NCBI RefSeq assembly: GCF_016907255.1 | Contig: NZ_JAFBBQ010000001.1 | Location: 1,860,001 to 1,924,000, forward strand | DNA from: Microbacterium keratanolyticum | GTDB lineage: Bacteria; Actinomycetota; Actinomycetes; Actinomycetales; Microbacteriaceae | Direction of reading: 5' to 3' | Length of the DNA stretch: 64,000 bases | Shown here: positions 41,938 to 50,189 of the stretch, piece after piece | Position numbering within the stretch: the first letter of the stretch is position 1 | Layout of the letters: each line of letters opens with the position of its first letter | Notes under the pieces: generated by a model | What the model was told of the DNA's origin: nothing | The model's input: the letters and a program-made list of their open reading frames with translations, nothing else | The model's database searches: none | Program-made: the position numbers and the translations under genes

Positions 41938-43101
41938 TCAGCTGGTGACCGTGTCGATGGCCGTGCGGAGGCGATCCGCGGTCTCCTCCGGGAGGATCTC
42001 GGCGGTCCACGCCGACATCGCGGCCTCGGACCCGGCGAGGAACTTGAGCTTGTCGGCCGCGCGGCGCGGGCTCGTGAGCTCGAGGCGCAGTCGCACGGAA
42101 TCGCGCCCGACGTGCACCGGCGCCTGATGCCAGGCGGCGATGTAGGGCGTCGGCGTCTCGTACAGTGCATCGACGCCCCGCAGCAGTCGCAGATACAGTG
42201 GCGCGAGCTCGTCGCGCTCGGCGTCGTTCAAGGCGGCGAAGTCGGGCACGTGCCGGTGCGGCATCAGCTGGACCTCCAGCGGCCACCCTGCGGCGAACGG
42301 CACGAATGCGGTCCAGTGCTCACCGCGAAGCACGACGCGCTCAGAGGCCAGCTCGAACTCCAGCACGCGCGCGAAGAGGTCGGGGGAGGTGCGGTCGATG
42401 CTGTCGAGCAGTCGCGCGGTACGGGGAGTGACGTAGGGGTAGGCGTAGATCTGCCCATGCGGATGCGGCAGTGTCACGCCGATCGCCTCGCCACGGTTCT
42501 CGAAGGGGAACACCTGCTCGATGCCGGGCAGGGCGGAGAGCGCGGCGGTGCGGTCGGCCCAGGCCTCGATCACGGTGCGCGCGCGGGTCACGCTCTGGGT
42601 GCCGAACGAGCCGGCGTGCTCCGGACTGAAGCAGACGACCTCGCACCGACCGACGCTCGTGCGCGTGCGACCGAGGCCGAGTGCGGCGAGATCGTCGAGT
42701 CCGCGAGGTGCGTTCGGAGCGGAGGGAGCGCCGCCGACGGCCTCGGCAAGGGCGGGGCCGAACGAGGGGGAGCGGTTCTCGAAGACCGCCACGTCGTACA
42801 TGCTCGGCACCTCCGAGGGGTTGCTCGCGGTCTGCGGTGCGAGCGGATCGGCGTCAGCCCCCGGCATCATGACGCGGTTCTGGCGCTTCGTCGCGAACGT
42901 GATCCAGTCACCGGTCAGGATGTCCTGCCGCATCGTCGCGGTCTCGGGTCGGGGGTCGAGCACGCGAGCGTCCACACCGCGAACGGGGCCGAGTGTCGTG
43001 TCGGCGTCGTCGAAGTAGATGAGTTCGCGGCCGTCGGCGAGCAGCGTGGGGCGCTTGATGACGCCGGCGCTGAGGGGGATCGCCGCGGGAGAGTCGTCCA
43101 T
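41938..43101 (-). CDS. galT: Galactose-1-phosphate uridylyltransferase
   Basis: 387 residues, HIT-superfamily nucleotidyltransferase exchanging UMP between UDP-glucose and galactose-1-phosphate. The active-site HxHxQ is in TLPHPHGQIYAYPYVTP. TFATKRQNRVMMPGADADP, VAVFENRSPSFGP and VVCFSPEHAGSFG are conserved GalT segments; LMPHRHVPDFAAL carries the second His set. ATG 43101 lies inside the 18-bp operator at 43099-43116; the longer frame to 43443 runs antisense through the LacI gene. First gene of the gal operon. Confidence 0.93.
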   Translation of the reverse strand: MDDSPAAIPLSAGVIKRPTLLADGRELIYFDDADTTLGPVRGVDARVLDPRPETATMRQDILTGDWITFATKRQNRVMMPGADADPLAPQTASNPSEVPSMYDVAVFENRSPSFGPALAEAVGGAPSAPNAPRGLDDLAALGLGRTRTSVGRCEVVCFSPEHAGSFGTQSVTRARTVIEAWADRTAALSALPGIEQVFPFENRGEAIGVTLPHPHGQIYAYPYVTPRTARLLDSIDRTSPDLFARVLEFELASERVVLRGEHWTAFVPFAAGWPLEVQLMPHRHVPDFAALNDAERDELAPLYLRLLRGVDALYETPTPYIAAWHQAPVHVGRDSVRLRLELTSPRRAADKLKFLAGSEAAMSAWTAEILPEETADRLRTAIDTVTS

Positions 43102-43119
43102 GTTCACGTGAACATGGTA
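43099..43119. promoter_or_regulatory. Perfect 18-bp LacI-type operator at the galT start
   Basis: CATGTTCACGTGAACATG (43099-43116) is an exact palindrome that includes the galT start codon. On the minus strand TACCAT (43114-43119) overlaps it as the -10, predicting a leader of about 5 nt. Bound regulator would therefore cover the -10, the transcription start and the start codon. The divergent LacI gene begins 54 bp away. Confidence 0.82.
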
Positions 43120-43169
43120 CGCATGGCGGCGTGATAACGTCAACACGACCGAACTGAACGGGGGAGCGG

Positions 43170-44147
43170 ATGCCTCAGCCGCAGCGTGTATCGATGGCGC
43201 AGGTTGCTGCGCTCGCTGGTGTCTCAACCCAGACGGTGTCCCGGGTCGCGAATGACAGTCCGCGGGTCGACCCCGCCACGCGCGAGCGCGTCGAGCGCGC
43301 AATGGGCGAACTCGGGTACCGGCCGAATCGTGCGGCCAGGGCCCTGCGCACCGGCCGCACGCAGACGCTGGGTCTCGTTGCGCAGACGCTCTCCACTGTG
43401 GGGAACGCGCGCATGCTGCAGGCGGTCGCCGAGGCGGCAGCATCCCGTGGCTACGCGCTCACCATCTTCACGCTCGGCGCCGACGGCGACATCGCGGCCG
43501 TGTTCGATCGCCTGCACGACCAGGGTGTCGACGGTGCGATCGTGCTCAATGAAGCGACGGCGCTTGCGCGACACGCGTCGTCGGGAGGCCTGCGCCTCGT
43601 GGTCATCGATTCGCCGCCCGACGATCGCTTCTCGGTGGTCTCCACTGACCACGCAGTGGGCGCCCGGGCTGCCACAGAGCGCCTGCTCCACGCGGGGCAT
43701 CGTGTCGTGCATCATCTGTCCGGTCCCGACGACTCCTTCGCGGCCGCACAGCGTGAGAGGGGCTGGCGTGCCGCGATTGCAGCTGCGGGTGTCGAGGCTC
43801 CCCCGATTGTGCGGGGTGATTGGAGCGCGGCATCCGGCTATGCGCAGACGCGGCAGATGCTGCGCACTGGCGCGGTCACGGCACTGTTCGCGGCGAACGA
43901 CCAGATGGCTCTCGGAGCGCTGCGCGCGATCACCGATGCCGGGCTGCGGGTTCCGCAGGATGTGGCGGTGATCGGATTCGACGATGTCGTGGATGCTGCG
44001 CAGTTCCGTCCTCCGCTGACCACCGTGCGGCAGGACTTCGACGCGTTGGGTGAACGCGCGGTGCAGCAGCTGATCGCTCTGATCGAGGGGGCTCCGGTGC
44101 AGGATCTGCGCTTGGCGCCCGAACTGATCGCTCGGGAGAGTGGCTGA
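43170..44147 (+). CDS. LacI/GalR-family regulator of the gal genes
   Basis: 325 residues. N-terminal LacI HTH VSMAQVAALAGVSTQTVSRVANDSPRVDPATRERVERAMGELGYRPNRAARALRTGRTQTLGLV with the hinge helix, then a periplasmic-binding-like effector domain (about 62-325) ending with DVAVIGFDDVVDAAQFRPPLTTVRQDF. Divergent from galT with the palindrome between, so galactose or a galactoside is the likely inducer. GGGGAG lies 3 nt before the ATG. Confidence 0.9.
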   Translation: MPQPQRVSMAQVAALAGVSTQTVSRVANDSPRVDPATRERVERAMGELGYRPNRAARALRTGRTQTLGLVAQTLSTVGNARMLQAVAEAAASRGYALTIFTLGADGDIAAVFDRLHDQGVDGAIVLNEATALARHASSGGLRLVVIDSPPDDRFSVVSTDHAVGARAATERLLHAGHRVVHHLSGPDDSFAAAQRERGWRAAIAAAGVEAPPIVRGDWSAASGYAQTRQMLRTGAVTALFAANDQMALGALRAITDAGLRVPQDVAVIGFDDVVDAAQFRPPLTTVRQDFDALGERAVQQLIALIEGAPVQDLRLAPELIARESG

Positions 44148-44176
44148 CAGGGGTCGCTATGGTTGCTGTTCCTCAA

Positions 44177-44224
44177 TAGTTGCGAAAGCGCAACTACCAG
44201 CGTATGGTTGATATCCATCAACTT
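44177..44224 (+). promoter_or_regulatory. Exporter promoter with two MarR-type operators
   Basis: Operator A TAGTTGCG-AAAG-CGCAACTA (44177-44196) is perfect; operator B (44205-44224) has GTTGAT-ATCC-ATCAAC at its core. Both fit TNGTTG-N8-CAACT. The -35 TTGCGA (44180-44185) lies in A; the -10 TATGGT (44203-44208), 17 nt on, overlaps B. Centres are 28 bp apart. One or both MarR proteins of this operon are likely binders. Confidence 0.78.
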
Positions 44225-44246
44225 TCTACGCGGGAGCGCCCACCTT

Positions 44247-45899
44247 TTGACTTCACACACAACCACCACGCCCGAGACCGTGCGCTCGGCCCGCGAGGTC
44301 TTCACCGCGATCTCCGGGCTCGTCGTCGGCATGTTCGTCGCTGTCCTCTCGGGGACCGTCGTCTCGACCTCTCTGCCCGTCATCATCGCCGACCTCGGCG
44401 GCACCCAGGCGCAGTACACCTGGGTCATCACGGCCAGCCTGCTGGCCACCGCCGTATCTACGCCGGTCTGGGGCAAGCTCTCCGACCTGCTCGATCGCAA
44501 GATGCTCGTGCAGCTTTCTCTGGGGCTGTTCACGATCGGCACCGTCATCTCGGGCTTCGCGACCGACACGAACATGCTCATCGCGGTCCGCGTCGTCCAG
44601 GGCATCGGCGTCGGCGGTCTGATGTCGTTGGTCATGGTGGCCATCGCGCTGATCATCTCCCCGCGAGAGCGTGGCAAGTACATGGGCGTGGTCGGCGGAA
44701 TCATGGCGTTCGCCACGATCGGCGGGCCGCTGCTCGGCGGATTCATCACCGATGTGTGGGGATGGCGCGCGAACTTCTTCGTCGGCGTCCCCTTCGCGAT
44801 CCTCGCGTTCGTCCTGCTGCAGGTCACCCTGCACCTGCCCAAGCCGCAGAACGCGAAGGTGTCGATCGACTACCTCGGCATCGTGCTGCTCGCCGTCGGC
44901 GTCTCGGGACTGCTGATCTGGGTGTCGACCGGCGGCACGCAGTTCGAGTGGGACTCGATGACCAGCTACGTGCTCGTGATCGGCTCCGGTCTGACTCTCG
45001 TCGCCTTCGTCGTCGCGGAGTTCTTCGTGAAGGAGCCCATCATCCCGATGACGCTCTTCCGCAACAGAACCTTCACCCTGTCGGTGATCGCCTCGATCTC
45101 GATCGGCGTCTCGATGATCGCCACGTCGGTGTTCCTCGCTCAGTACTTCCAGCTCGCCCGCGGGGCGACACCCACCGAGTCGGGACTGATGACGATCCCG
45201 ATGATCGTCGGCCAGATGGGCGCATCGATCATCATCGGCCAGCTCGTGAGCCGATTCGGCAAGTGGAAGGGCTGGATGCTGCTGGGCTCGGTGCTCTCGG
45301 TCGTCGGCATCAGCCTGATGGCGACGCTGCGCTACGACACCTCCTTCGCTCTCGTCGCGGTGTACATGTTCGTTCTCGGCGCAGGCCTGGGCATGGTGAT
45401 GCAGAACCTCACCCTGATCGTGCAGAACGACACCCCGCCGCAGCAGCTGGGCGTCGCCTCATCGGGCGTGAACTTCTTCCGCACCATCGCCGGTACCGTC
45501 GGCGTGACGATCATGGGGTCGATCCTCGCCTCCAACGTGGCCAGCTACATCAAGGACGGACTCGGCGCGTTCGTGCCGACGACGCCCGAGGAGATCGGCG
45601 CACTGAAGGCGCTCGGGTCGGGCAATGTTCCCCACATCGCAGACCTGCCCGACGGCATCCGCACCGTCGTGGAAGCGGCATACGGAAACGGCATCGCCGA
45701 TGCCTTCTTCATCGCCGTGCCGCTCGCTCTGATCGGCGTGATCGCGATCGCCTTCGTCAAGAACAAGCCACTGTCGACCAAGACCGCCGCTGACCAGCTG
45801 CGTGAGCAGGCGGAGGAATCTGTGATCGAGGTCGCCGAAGCCGAGATCGGAGCGTCGCTCAACACGACGGGATCGATCCGCACGGCAGAGGTGAAGTAG
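44247..45899 (+). CDS. DHA2-family multidrug exporter (14 TM MFS)
   Basis: 550-residue proton-driven drug:H+ antiporter of the EmrB/QacA group. GLVVGMFVAVLSGTVVSTSLPVIIADLGGTQAQYTWVITASLLATAVSTPVWGKLSDLLDRK is the DHA2 N-terminal signature; VVQGIGVGGLMSLVMVAIALIISPRERGKYMG and GPLLGGFITDVWGWRANFFVGVPF are motif B/C segments. TTG 44247 (LTSHTTTTPETV) is chosen with CGGGAG upstream; the frame back to 44163 would translate both operators. Followed 7 bp later by a MarR gene in the same operon. Confidence 0.88.
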   Translation: MTSHTTTTPETVRSAREVFTAISGLVVGMFVAVLSGTVVSTSLPVIIADLGGTQAQYTWVITASLLATAVSTPVWGKLSDLLDRKMLVQLSLGLFTIGTVISGFATDTNMLIAVRVVQGIGVGGLMSLVMVAIALIISPRERGKYMGVVGGIMAFATIGGPLLGGFITDVWGWRANFFVGVPFAILAFVLLQVTLHLPKPQNAKVSIDYLGIVLLAVGVSGLLIWVSTGGTQFEWDSMTSYVLVIGSGLTLVAFVVAEFFVKEPIIPMTLFRNRTFTLSVIASISIGVSMIATSVFLAQYFQLARGATPTESGLMTIPMIVGQMGASIIIGQLVSRFGKWKGWMLLGSVLSVVGISLMATLRYDTSFALVAVYMFVLGAGLGMVMQNLTLIVQNDTPPQQLGVASSGVNFFRTIAGTVGVTIMGSILASNVASYIKDGLGAFVPTTPEEIGALKALGSGNVPHIADLPDGIRTVVEAAYGNGIADAFFIAVPLALIGVIAIAFVKNKPLSTKTAADQLREQAEESVIEVAEAEIGASLNTTGSIRTAEVK

Positions 45900-45906
45900 C
45901 GCGGCG

Positions 45907-46362
45907 ATGAGTACCGTCGATGACGCAGATCGGGTTGACCTCGATGAGGTGGTGACCGAGTTCCAGGGGCACATGAGCCTCATGTTCACGCGGGCACGAT
46001 CTCTGTGGCGAGAGTCTGCGGCGATGGTGCACCCCGATCTGCAGCCATCCGGATACAAGCTCCTGACCCATATCGCGCGGGTCGGCAGCTCGAATGCGCA
46101 CCAGCTCTCTGAGTGCTTCGAGATGGACAAGTCGGCGATCAGCCGGCAGGTGCGGATGCTGGAAGACGCCGGTCTCATCGAATCGCGCCCTGACGAGAGC
46201 GACGGGCGGTTGCGGGTGCTCACGGCCACCGCAGCCGCCCGCGACCTGCTGGCGACGGTGCGCAATCATCACAGCAATCGCATTCGCACGGCGATCAGCG
46301 GGCTGACCCCGGACGAGATGCGGGTCGCATCGATGGTCTTCAGTCGCCTCGCTGAGATCTGA
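45907..46362 (+). CDS. MarR-family regulator of the DHA2 exporter
   Basis: 151 residues. MarR core: FTRARSLWRESAAMVHPDLQPSGYKLLTHIARVG..QLSECFEMDKSAISRQVRMLEDAGLIESRPDESDGRLRVLTATA. It lies 7 bp after the exporter gene and very probably binds the paired operators at 44177-44224, giving drug-inducible feedback. It is closely related to the next gene (shared VHPDLQP-GY and DKSA-SRQVR-LE--GLIES). Confidence 0.9.
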   Translation: MSTVDDADRVDLDEVVTEFQGHMSLMFTRARSLWRESAAMVHPDLQPSGYKLLTHIARVGSSNAHQLSECFEMDKSAISRQVRMLEDAGLIESRPDESDGRLRVLTATAAARDLLATVRNHHSNRIRTAISGLTPDEMRVASMVFSRLAEI

Positions 46363-46401
46363 GTCACGACTGCCGCGCGGACCACCGGTGGGCGTTCCCC
46401 G

Positions 46402-46407
46402 TAAACT
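46402..46407 (+). promoter_or_regulatory. Leaderless -10 of the second MarR gene
   Basis: TAAACT, 7 nt, then ATG 46415. The gene therefore has its own promoter although it follows the exporter operon by 52 bp. Confidence 0.6.
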
Positions 46408-46414
46408 GGCGAGC

Positions 46415-46864
46415 ATGGATGCCCAGCCCGCCGACGATGTGGCACTCGATGCCGCCATCGCCCGGGTCGAACAGGAACTCGGACGTCTCTTCGCGCGAAT
46501 TCGCGTCGGCTGGCGGGAAGCCGCGGCCACGGTGCACCCAGACCTGCAGCCTCTCGGCTATCAGGTGCTCACCTCGATCGCCACGGGCAAGGCGACCTCG
46601 GCCGGGGCGATCATCGATCGTCTCCAAACCGACAAGTCTGCAGTGAGCCGCCAGGTGCGCCAGTTGGAGGAGTGGGGCCTCATCGAGAGTGTCCGTGACC
46701 CGAACGATCGACGGGCGCGGCTGCTCGTGGCCACACCCCTCGCGCAGGAGCGGGTAGAGATCGCCCGCTCTCGCTATCACGACCGCATCGGCGAGCGTCT
46801 CCGTGCCTGGTCAGCAGATGACGTCGATCATTTCGCCGAGTTGATTCACGCTCTCGGGGCCTGA
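46415..46864 (+). CDS. Second MarR-family regulator, tandem paralogue
   Basis: 149 residues, paralogue of the upstream regulator: IRVGWREAAATVHPDLQPLGYQVLTSIATGKATSAGAIIDRLQTDKSAVSRQVRQLEEWGLIESVRDPNDRRARLLVATP. The ATG at 46415 follows TAAACT by 7 nt; the upstream in-frame ATG at 46388 would require translating the promoter. Separate transcription suggests that it responds to a different signal or tunes the same exporter. Target otherwise unknown. Confidence 0.87.
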   Translation: MDAQPADDVALDAAIARVEQELGRLFARIRVGWREAAATVHPDLQPLGYQVLTSIATGKATSAGAIIDRLQTDKSAVSRQVRQLEEWGLIESVRDPNDRRARLLVATPLAQERVEIARSRYHDRIGERLRAWSADDVDHFAELIHALGA

Positions 46865-46927
46865 CGCGACGCCGTGCTGGCTACGAGCTGTTCGCGGTCG
46901 ACGGGCGCGACGCCGTCTGAGACACCA

Positions 46928-48286
46928 TTAGTAGGGGCGGGCGAAGATCTCTCGCTGCGTTCCTGCCGGTGCATCCGCGGGGAGCACCAACACCTTGAGG
47001 AAGCCTTGGTCATCGGTGGCGAGGCACCATTCCAGCAGGCGCATCCGCATCTCTTCTCGCATGGCGTCGAAGGCGGACTCGACCGCCAGATTCCGGCGCT
47101 CGCCCGGATCTGCTTCGATGTCGAAGAGCTGCTCGCGGTAGCGACCCCAGCTGTACACGACGTACTTGTAGGCGCCGTGATAGAGCGCCCGCCCGCGGGT
47201 GCGCGGGGGAGCATCCTGATCGAACAGCGTCTCCACGACGATGCTGCGCGACGCCGTGGCATCCGATTCCCCCGCGTGCTCCACCGGGAGTGCATGTCCG
47301 GGCAGGTCCTCCGGGGTCGCTGTCTGCGCCCAGGCGAGCACGCTCGGCAGGATGTCGATGCTCGCGGACACGCGAGCGCGGCGGGAGCCGGGCGTTACTC
47401 CCGGGCCGCTCACGATCAGAGGCACGCGCACGCACTCCTCGAACAGGGCGGTCTTCTGGTTCCAGCGGTGGGCGCCGTCGCCGTCGCCGTGATCGCTCGT
47501 GACGATGACGATCGTGGATTCGGTGAGGCCCGCGGCGTCAAGACCGTCGAGCAGGACGCCGAGAGCGTCGTCGAAGCGCTCGATCAGCCGTCGATAGGCG
47601 AAGCGGTACTGGCGCCAGTCGTCAGGGGAGTAGTCCAGGGTGCCGTAGGACTGCGCGGCACGGGACTGCTCGTCGCGCACGGCCTGCGACTCGAAGGGCG
47701 CCGGCGCGAAGTTGGCCGGCAGCGGTGGCGCGTCGCGCACGTCTCCGAGGACGATGTCGCCGTAAGGGAGTGGCTGATTGCGCGCGAACTCGCAGATCGT
47801 GTGCGGGTCGTCGAACGACGCTACGAGCAGGAACGGATCATCCGTGACGGCGCGACCGGCGATCCAGGACGTGCACGCGTCGACGAGGCCGACGTCGCCG
47901 AAGGGATGGATGACGTCGAAGCCGGCGTCGTGCGGCGGTTCCGGCGTCGTCGCGTGCCACTTGCCCGCGTAGGCGCAGTCATAGCCCGCGCCGGAGAGCA
48001 GGTGCCCGAGGCTGTCCGGTCGCGTGCCGGGCTCGACCACATCCGCATGACGGTTGCTCATGACGCCGACCTCGTGCGGCATCCGCCCGGTCAGCAGGCT
48101 TGCGCGCGCGGGAACACAGAGCGGGAAGGAGACATACGCGTTCTCGAATGTGGCCCCGGACGCGCGCAGCCGATCCAGATGCGGCGTGCGCACTCCGGCG
48201 CGGTCGCGATCCAGCACGTGGGCCCCGAGCTGATCCGCCATCACGAGCAGAACGTTCGGGCGGGCACCGGGGCCCACGCGGGTCAC
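46928..48286 (-). CDS. Sulfatase 1 (Cys-type, family S1)
   Basis: 452-residue arylsulfatase-superfamily enzyme hydrolysing a sulfate ester. C57 in LCVPARASLLTG is the CxPxR residue that must be converted to formylglycine. NVLLVMADQLGAHVLDRD gives the first metal aspartate, VTSDHGDGDGAHRWNQKTALFEECVRVPLIV the second metal Asp and lysine. No signal peptide, so it acts in the cytosol after uptake. Its start overlaps the permease stop by 4 bp, placing it in the operon binding protein-permease-permease-sulfatase. Substrate unknown. Confidence 0.9.
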   Translation of the reverse strand: MTRVGPGARPNVLLVMADQLGAHVLDRDRAGVRTPHLDRLRASGATFENAYVSFPLCVPARASLLTGRMPHEVGVMSNRHADVVEPGTRPDSLGHLLSGAGYDCAYAGKWHATTPEPPHDAGFDVIHPFGDVGLVDACTSWIAGRAVTDDPFLLVASFDDPHTICEFARNQPLPYGDIVLGDVRDAPPLPANFAPAPFESQAVRDEQSRAAQSYGTLDYSPDDWRQYRFAYRRLIERFDDALGVLLDGLDAAGLTESTIVIVTSDHGDGDGAHRWNQKTALFEECVRVPLIVSGPGVTPGSRRARVSASIDILPSVLAWAQTATPEDLPGHALPVEHAGESDATASRSIVVETLFDQDAPPRTRGRALYHGAYKYVVYSWGRYREQLFDIEADPGERRNLAVESAFDAMREEMRMRLLEWCLATDDQGFLKVLVLPADAPAGTQREIFARPY

Positions 48287-49215
48287 TTGCCCATTCCCAG
48301 AGTGAGGCCCTCGGTCAGGCGGCGACCCAGCCAGAGGTAGATCGCCAGCATCGGAAGCACCACGATGCAGAGTCCGGCGAAGAGACCGCCCCAGTCCGCA
48401 CCCGAGTAGGTCTGCTGCTGGATGAACGAGATGAGCGCGACGGGCAGCGTGTACTTCTCGGTGGACTGCAGCAGGGTCAGTGCGAGCAGTGTCTCGTTCC
48501 AGTGCGAGATGACCTGCAGGACGAAGGCCGTCAGGATGCCGCCCTTCGCCAGCGGCAGCGTGATGCGCCAGAAGGTGCCGAACGCCGTCGTGCCGTCCAG
48601 CGCCGCGGCCTCCTCAAGCTCCAGAGGCAGCGATCGGAAGAACGCGGTCAGCAGGAACACCGTGAACGGCATGGAGACGCCGATGTAGACGAGGTTCAGG
48701 CCGATCAGGCTGTCGGTCAGGTAGACCTCGTTGAGCATCACGAACAGGGGGATCACGATGACCTGAGCGGGGATGCCGAGGCCGAGCACGAAGTACAGAG
48801 TCAGCGAGTTCGTGAGGCGGTTCTCGACGCGGCTGAGGTAGTACGCGGCAGGGGCCGCGAGGAGCACGGTGAGGAACGACGAGACGAGGGTCGTCACGAC
48901 GCTGTTCATCGTCGCGGTCGCGAAGTCGCCGACGGTCCAGGCCGTCACGAAGTTGATCGGGTCGAGCGAGGTGGGCATCCCCCACGGGTCGCTGAGGATC
49001 GCGCGGGTGTCGCGGAACGCCTGGATCACCATCCAGACCATCCACGCCACATTCAGGACGACGAACGACCACAGCAGGACCAGACCGACGCCGCGCAGCA
49101 GGCTGCGCTCGTGGCCGATGGCTGCGCCGCGCCGACGGCGCCGCCGCTTCTGAGGCGGGACGACGACGGCCTCTGTGGAGAGGGTCGGGGTGGGGAGCAT
49201 GTCAGTGGTGGTCAC
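48283..49215 (-). CDS. Carbohydrate ABC transporter permease, MalG type
   Basis: 310 residues, six predicted helices, with an RRRRRR basic stretch in a ~35-residue cytosolic N-terminus. The EAA coupling loop is LPLELEEAAALDGTTAFGTFWRITLPLAKGGI; GIPAQVIVIPLFVMLNEVYLTDSLIGLNLVYIG and the C-terminal LFAGLCIVVLPMLAIYLWLGRRLTEGLTLGMGK are typical MalG. GTG 49215 has AGGAGA upstream. Partner of the MalF-type permease 8 bp upstream. Confidence 0.93.
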   Translation of the reverse strand: MTTTDMLPTPTLSTEAVVVPPQKRRRRRRGAAIGHERSLLRGVGLVLLWSFVVLNVAWMVWMVIQAFRDTRAILSDPWGMPTSLDPINFVTAWTVGDFATATMNSVVTTLVSSFLTVLLAAPAAYYLSRVENRLTNSLTLYFVLGLGIPAQVIVIPLFVMLNEVYLTDSLIGLNLVYIGVSMPFTVFLLTAFFRSLPLELEEAAALDGTTAFGTFWRITLPLAKGGILTAFVLQVISHWNETLLALTLLQSTEKYTLPVALISFIQQQTYSGADWGGLFAGLCIVVLPMLAIYLWLGRRLTEGLTLGMGK

Positions 49216-49223
49216 GATTTCTC

Positions 49224-50189
49224 CTAGAACTCCACCGCATCGCGCTTCATGACGCGACGCAGAAGCAAGACGAGCACCGAGACCAGTGCCAGCGAGAGCA
49301 CAGCCGACGCGGTGGCCGCGCCGTATGCGGGGACCGACTCACCGGAGAAGGCGGTCACGTAGGTGTAGACCGCGGTGGTCCAGGTCTGGGTCGGCGGCAT
49401 GCCGGCGCCCGTGGATCCACCGAAGACCCAGATGATCTCGAAGATCTTCACCGAGGAGATCGTCCAGAGCACGGCGCAGGTGCCGAAGACATCCCAGGTC
49501 AGGGGGAGGATCACGTGGCGCAGACGCTGGAAGGCGTTGGCGCCGGCAAGGGCGCAGTCCTCGTAGTAGTACGGGGGGATGCGGTCGACGCCGGCCATAA
49601 GGATCGTCGTGAAGTAGCCGGTCGTGACCCAGGTCATCATGACCATGATCAGCGGGAACAGGTTGTCGTGCGACAGCCAGGCGGGGGGCTCGTTCACGCC
49701 GAAGACGGCGAGAAGCGAATTGACGAGGCCGCCCGGATTGAAGATGAAGCCGGCCAGGACGCCGAAGATCATCGCGTTCACGAGGTGCGGGAAGAAGATC
49801 ACCGACCGGGCGATCTTCCGTCCTGCCATGTCGCGCAGCACGAGCGTGAGCCCGAAGGCGATCACGAAGATCGCGATGCCGACGACGAACAGCAGCAGCA
49901 GCGTGTTGCCGAACGACTGCAGGAAGAGCTTGTCGGAGAACAGGCGGATGTAGTTGCCGAACCCGACGAACTCCATGGGGCCGGCGCCGGCCCACTTGTT
50001 GAAGCTGATCCAGACCGCGTACCCGGCGGGTACGACGAAGAGCAGCGTGTAGAGCAGGAAGGCCGGTCCCACGAAGGGGACGAACAGGCGCTTGCGGGCG
50101 CGATCGATGGCGTTGCCGCCGGTACGGCCACCCCGAGGGGCAGCCGTACCGACGGTCAGACGCTCTGTCGCGGTGGCGACCTGGGTCAT
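49224..50189 (-). CDS. Carbohydrate ABC transporter permease, MalF type
   Basis: 321 residues, six helices. FVGPAFLLYTLLFVVPAGYAVWISFNKW is the first helix, YYEDCALAGANAFQRLRHVILPLTWDV the EAA loop. ATG 50189 overlaps the binding-protein stop (ATGA). The longer frame to 50288 lies within that gene. With the MalG-type subunit it forms the membrane channel; no ATPase is encoded in the window, so a shared MsiK-like ATPase elsewhere is expected. Confidence 0.93.
   Translation of the reverse strand: MTQVATATERLTVGTAAPRGGRTGGNAIDRARKRLFVPFVGPAFLLYTLLFVVPAGYAVWISFNKWAGAGPMEFVGFGNYIRLFSDKLFLQSFGNTLLLLFVVGIAIFVIAFGLTLVLRDMAGRKIARSVIFFPHLVNAMIFGVLAGFIFNPGGLVNSLLAVFGVNEPPAWLSHDNLFPLIMVMMTWVTTGYFTTILMAGVDRIPPYYYEDCALAGANAFQRLRHVILPLTWDVFGTCAVLWTISSVKIFEIIWVFGGSTGAGMPPTQTWTTAVYTYVTAFSGESVPAYGAATASAVLSLALVSVLVLLLRRVMKRDAVEF

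Noticed and set aside
44163..44246. N-terminal extension of the DHA2 exporter
   Set aside because: It would translate both operators and the -10; the DHA2 family starts near the TTG at 44247.
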